A stretch of DNA of 17,604 bases, from assembly GCA_003506735.1 (NCBI GenBank), contig DNYS01000114.1:3822-21425 (forward strand), written 5' to 3'. The stretch is from Nitrospinota bacterium (lineage in GTDB: Bacteria > UBA8248). The position numbers were made by a program, and so were the translations under genes. Below the pieces are notes generated by a model. The model searched no databases. It had not been told where the DNA came from and worked only from the letters and a program-made list of their open reading frames with translations. Positions 15,233-17,604 of this stretch are shown in pieces (positions within the stretch are counted from its first letter, which is position 1; each line of letters starts with the position of its first letter).

Positions 15233-17575
15233 ATGGCATATCGCATCGTCGGAAAACCAATTCCCAGAATCGACTCGGCCGAACAGGTGGCGGGAGAAGC
15301 GCGCTTTGGCGAGGATTGGCGCCCGGAGGGCTGCCTGGTGGCGCATCTTCTCCTGAGCCCTTATCCACACGCCCGTATCCGCAATCTCGATCTCTCTCGC
15401 GCCCGGAAAGTCCCCGGAGTTCTGGCCGTGGTTTCAGCCGGGGATGTGCCGGGGGGGCGCTACGGCCGTATGATCCGGGACGAAACCCTGTTCGCATCAG
15501 GCCGGGTTCGCTATGCGGGTGAGCGAATTGCCGCCGTGGCGGCCAAAAACCATGATGCCGCGCGAGAAGCCATCTCGCGCATTCGAGTGGAATATGAACC
15601 GCTTCCCGTTCTGCTGACCCCAGAAGAAGCGATGGCCGAAGGGGCTGTTCTCATTCACGAGGAACTGGAATCTTATCCCGCGTTTCCAGGGAGCATCCGC
15701 TACGGCAACGTGGCGGCCCGGATTCGGGTTCACTCTGGAGACGTGGAGCGGGGATTCTCCCAAGCCGACCACATCATCGAGGACACCTACCATACCCCCC
15801 GCGTCCATCAAGGCTATCTGGAGCCGCGGGCCGTCGTCGCCGAACCAACGGAAAACGGAATCACCATAGTTCGCACGCCCACCCAGGCTGCCTTCGTCGT
15901 CCGCGCCCTCACGGCGGAGATCCTCAAAATCCCTTTGAATGCGGTGCGCGTCATTTGCACCCATGTGGGCGGCGCCTTCGGCGGCAAATCCCAGCACTTG
16001 ATTGAGGCGGTGGCGGTTCTCCTCAGCCGGAAGACGGGCCGCTCCGTGCGGCTGACGCTGACCCGCGAGGAGGATACCCTCACCGGAAACCCCCGACACG
16101 CCTACTCGATGCACTTCCGCTCCGGGGTAAACAACGACGGCCGCCTTATCGCCCGGCAGGTGCGGTTGGTTTCGAACAATGGCGCCTACTGCATGTCGGG
16201 GCCTGCCGTTCTGGGAAAATCCTCCTACACTTGCACGGGGCCTTACCGCATCGAGCATACAGAGATTGAATCTTTTCTCGTCTACACGAACCTCCCCCCG
16301 AGCGGCTCCTACCGGGGGCTGGGAGTTCCCCAGGTCGCATTCGCCTGCGAGCGCCATATGGATCAAATCGCGCATAAACTGAATATCGATCCATTGGAAC
16401 TGCGCCTCATGAACGCCATGCGGGAGGGCGATACCGATCCCGCCGGAACGCGGATTCAAAGCGTGAGTCTTCGCGAAACCTTGGAACGCGCTTCGGAGGC
16501 CATCGATTGGCAGCAGCGGGATAAATCGGCGGGGGAACCGCGCGGCCCAGGTCCCGATATAATTCGCCGGGGATTCGGAATCGCCTGCGCCCGCTACCCC
16601 ACCGGCGGAGGGGCATCGGGGGCAGTGGTCAAGGTAAACGAGGACGGCGGCATCGCCGTTTTAGCCGGCTGCTCGGACCTGGGCACCGGAGCGGCCACGC
16701 TCATCGCCCAGGTGGCGGCCGAGGTGCTTGGGGCCGAGATAAACGCGGTCCATGTCCGCATCGCGGACACGGAAACGACCCCATTCGATGCTATCTCGGC
16801 AGGAAGCCGCACTACATTTAATATGTGCCACGCTGTGCGCCGGGCGGCGGAGGACGCTCGTGATCAAATATTGGATCAGGCTGCGAGCATGCTGGAAACC
16901 TCTCCCGAGGATCTCGAAATCACCAGTGGGCGCATTGCCGTCCGGGGGGCACCCGGGCGCTCGGTTGGTCTGGCCGAGGCGGCGAACGCCGCGGTCTGGT
17001 CGGGCGAGGGGCCGCCAACGGGCCGGGGCGCGTACCGGGGGGTCAACCCGCCCCATGACCCGGCGAATGTGGAAGGCCATCCCGAGCCCTCCCGACCGGG
17101 CCCCGAATTCGCCACCCAAGTGGCGGAGGTCGATGTCAACATGGAAACGGGAGAAGTCCGGGTAGTCCGAATCGTCAGCGCCCAGGATGTGGGGTTCGCC
17201 ATAAACCCCCTTTCCCTGTCGGGTCAAATCGAGGGGGGCATCGCTCAGGGATTGGGATTCGCCTTGGCCGAGGAGCTGCCGCATGAGGGTGGCCATCTCC
17301 TGAATGCAGGATTCGAGAACATGCACGTTCCCACCAGCCTGGATTCGGTGGATGTGGTGAATCTCATCGTGGAGTGCACGGATACGGAGGGCCCCTATGG
17401 AGCAAAGGGGGCGGGAGAGGTCCCCCTCATCCCGACGGCGCCGGCGGTGGCGAACGCGATCGCCGATGCCATCCGCGATCCGGGGAACCCATACCTGAAC
17501 CGCCTGCCTCTCACCCCGGAATCGGTATTCAAGGCCATCCGTTCCAGTGCGGCTCCTGCCCGGAACCGGGGGTAA
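15233..17575 (+). CDS. Xanthine dehydrogenase-family molybdopterin-binding subunit
   Basis: The 780-residue protein is the large, molybdenum-cofactor subunit of a molybdenum hydroxylase, the family that includes xanthine dehydrogenase, CO dehydrogenase CoxL, nicotinate and quinoline oxidoreductases and aldehyde oxidases. Visible hallmarks are the N-terminal a/b-hammerhead domain, GDVERGFSQADHIIEDTYHTP, HQGYLEPRAVVAEP, GGAFGGK (246-252) and the C-terminal GAKGAGE with E729 as the expected catalytic glutamate. The active-site loop reads SYRGLG (359-364), not the AYxCSFR loop of true CO dehydrogenase, so it should hydroxylate an organic substrate. The ATG at 15233 starts the family-typical KPIPRIDSAEQVAGEARF; an upstream TTG at 15194 lies inside the inverted-repeat element. 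No good ribosome site is seen. The iron-sulfur and FAD subunit genes are not in the window. Confidence 0.92.
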   Translation: MAYRIVGKPIPRIDSAEQVAGEARFGEDWRPEGCLVAHLLLSPYPHARIRNLDLSRARKVPGVLAVVSAGDVPGGRYGRMIRDETLFASGRVRYAGERIAAVAAKNHDAAREAISRIRVEYEPLPVLLTPEEAMAEGAVLIHEELESYPAFPGSIRYGNVAARIRVHSGDVERGFSQADHIIEDTYHTPRVHQGYLEPRAVVAEPTENGITIVRTPTQAAFVVRALTAEILKIPLNAVRVICTHVGGAFGGKSQHLIEAVAVLLSRKTGRSVRLTLTREEDTLTGNPRHAYSMHFRSGVNNDGRLIARQVRLVSNNGAYCMSGPAVLGKSSYTCTGPYRIEHTEIESFLVYTNLPPSGSYRGLGVPQVAFACERHMDQIAHKLNIDPLELRLMNAMREGDTDPAGTRIQSVSLRETLERASEAIDWQQRDKSAGEPRGPGPDIIRRGFGIACARYPTGGGASGAVVKVNEDGGIAVLAGCSDLGTGAATLIAQVAAEVLGAEINAVHVRIADTETTPFDAISAGSRTTFNMCHAVRRAAEDARDQILDQAASMLETSPEDLEITSGRIAVRGAPGRSVGLAEAANAAVWSGEGPPTGRGAYRGVNPPHDPANVEGHPEPSRPGPEFATQVAEVDVNMETGEVRVVRIVSAQDVGFAINPLSLSGQIEGGIAQGLGFALAEELPHEGGHLLNAGFENMHVPTSLDSVDVVNLIVECTDTEGPYGAKGAGEVPLIPTAPAVANAIADAIRDPGNPYLNRLPLTPESVFKAIRSSAAPARNRG

Positions 17576-17584
17576 CCTGTGCAT

Positions 17585-17604
17585 GGCGAATTAGTAATTC
17601 TACC
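17585..17604 (+). repeat. 20-bp dispersed repeat, copy 2, at the window edge
   Basis: GGCGAATTAGTAATTCTACC matches 13333-13352 at 19 of 20 positions in the same orientation. It starts 9 bases after the stop codon of the molybdenum hydroxylase gene and is cut by the end of the window, so the real repeat may be longer and may open a second copy of the mobile element. Confidence 0.7.

Noticed and set aside
15233..17575. Aerobic carbon monoxide dehydrogenase CoxL
   Set aside because: The active-site loop is SYRGLG, not AYxCSFR, and no CoxS or CoxM genes are adjacent.
1..17604. CRISPR array, tRNA, rRNA or phage genes
   Set aside because: No regularly spaced repeats, cloverleaf sequences, ribosomal segments or phage structural genes were seen by eye.

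Overview
The window is a GC-rich bacterial accessory region packed with catabolic genes. It has no rRNA, tRNA or housekeeping gene, so taxonomy rests only on gene content. TAXI-type TRAP uptake, two UbiD-family decarboxylases, metal-dependent hydrolases and a molybdenum hydroxylase recall environmental proteobacteria or uncultured soil and marine lineages such as Tectomicrobia or Rokubacteria. This taxonomic guess is low confidence.

Layout. The left edge (1-219, minus) may hold the start of a gene that runs off the window, followed by a gene-poor stretch with short repeats. From 670 to 8024 five genes read rightwards: a fumarate-reductase-family flavoprotein (670-2364), an isochorismatase-family cysteine amidohydrolase (2542-3276), a first UbiD-family decarboxylase (3325-4689), and a TAXI TRAP transporter made of a binding protein (5086-6048) and a fused permease (6117-8024). 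A leftward two-gene operon follows: a tandem-duplicated EthD/Dabb-like protein (10096-9428) and an FAD aromatic monooxygenase (9412-8186). From the divergent regulatory region a rightward pair follows: a second UbiD-family enzyme with a C-terminal helix-turn-helix-like tail (10473-12071) and an ACMSD-type amidohydrolase (12101-13093). Next come a transposase remnant, a leftward TIM-barrel hydrolase resembling DUF6282 (14781-13843), and a rightward xanthine-dehydrogenase-family molybdenum subunit (15233-17575).

How the genes may work together (inference). The set looks like an uptake and degradation island for an aromatic or heteroaromatic carboxylic acid. The TRAP system would import the acid. 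The UbiD enzymes and the ACMSD-like enzyme would add or remove carboxyl groups. The FAD monooxygenase and molybdenum hydroxylase would hydroxylate the ring. The isochorismatase-like enzyme would hydrolyse an amide, which hints at a nitrogen-containing ring. The flavoprotein would carry out a reduction or dehydrogenation. No CoA ligase, ring-cleavage dioxygenase, UbiX flavin prenyltransferase or dedicated regulator is visible, so the pathway is incomplete here and the substrate is unknown.

The right third has been shaped by mobile DNA: a truncated integrase-type transposase, a 20-bp repeat shared between its upstream flank and the last bases of the window, and a 152-bp element with inverted ends lying just before the molybdenum hydroxylase start codon.
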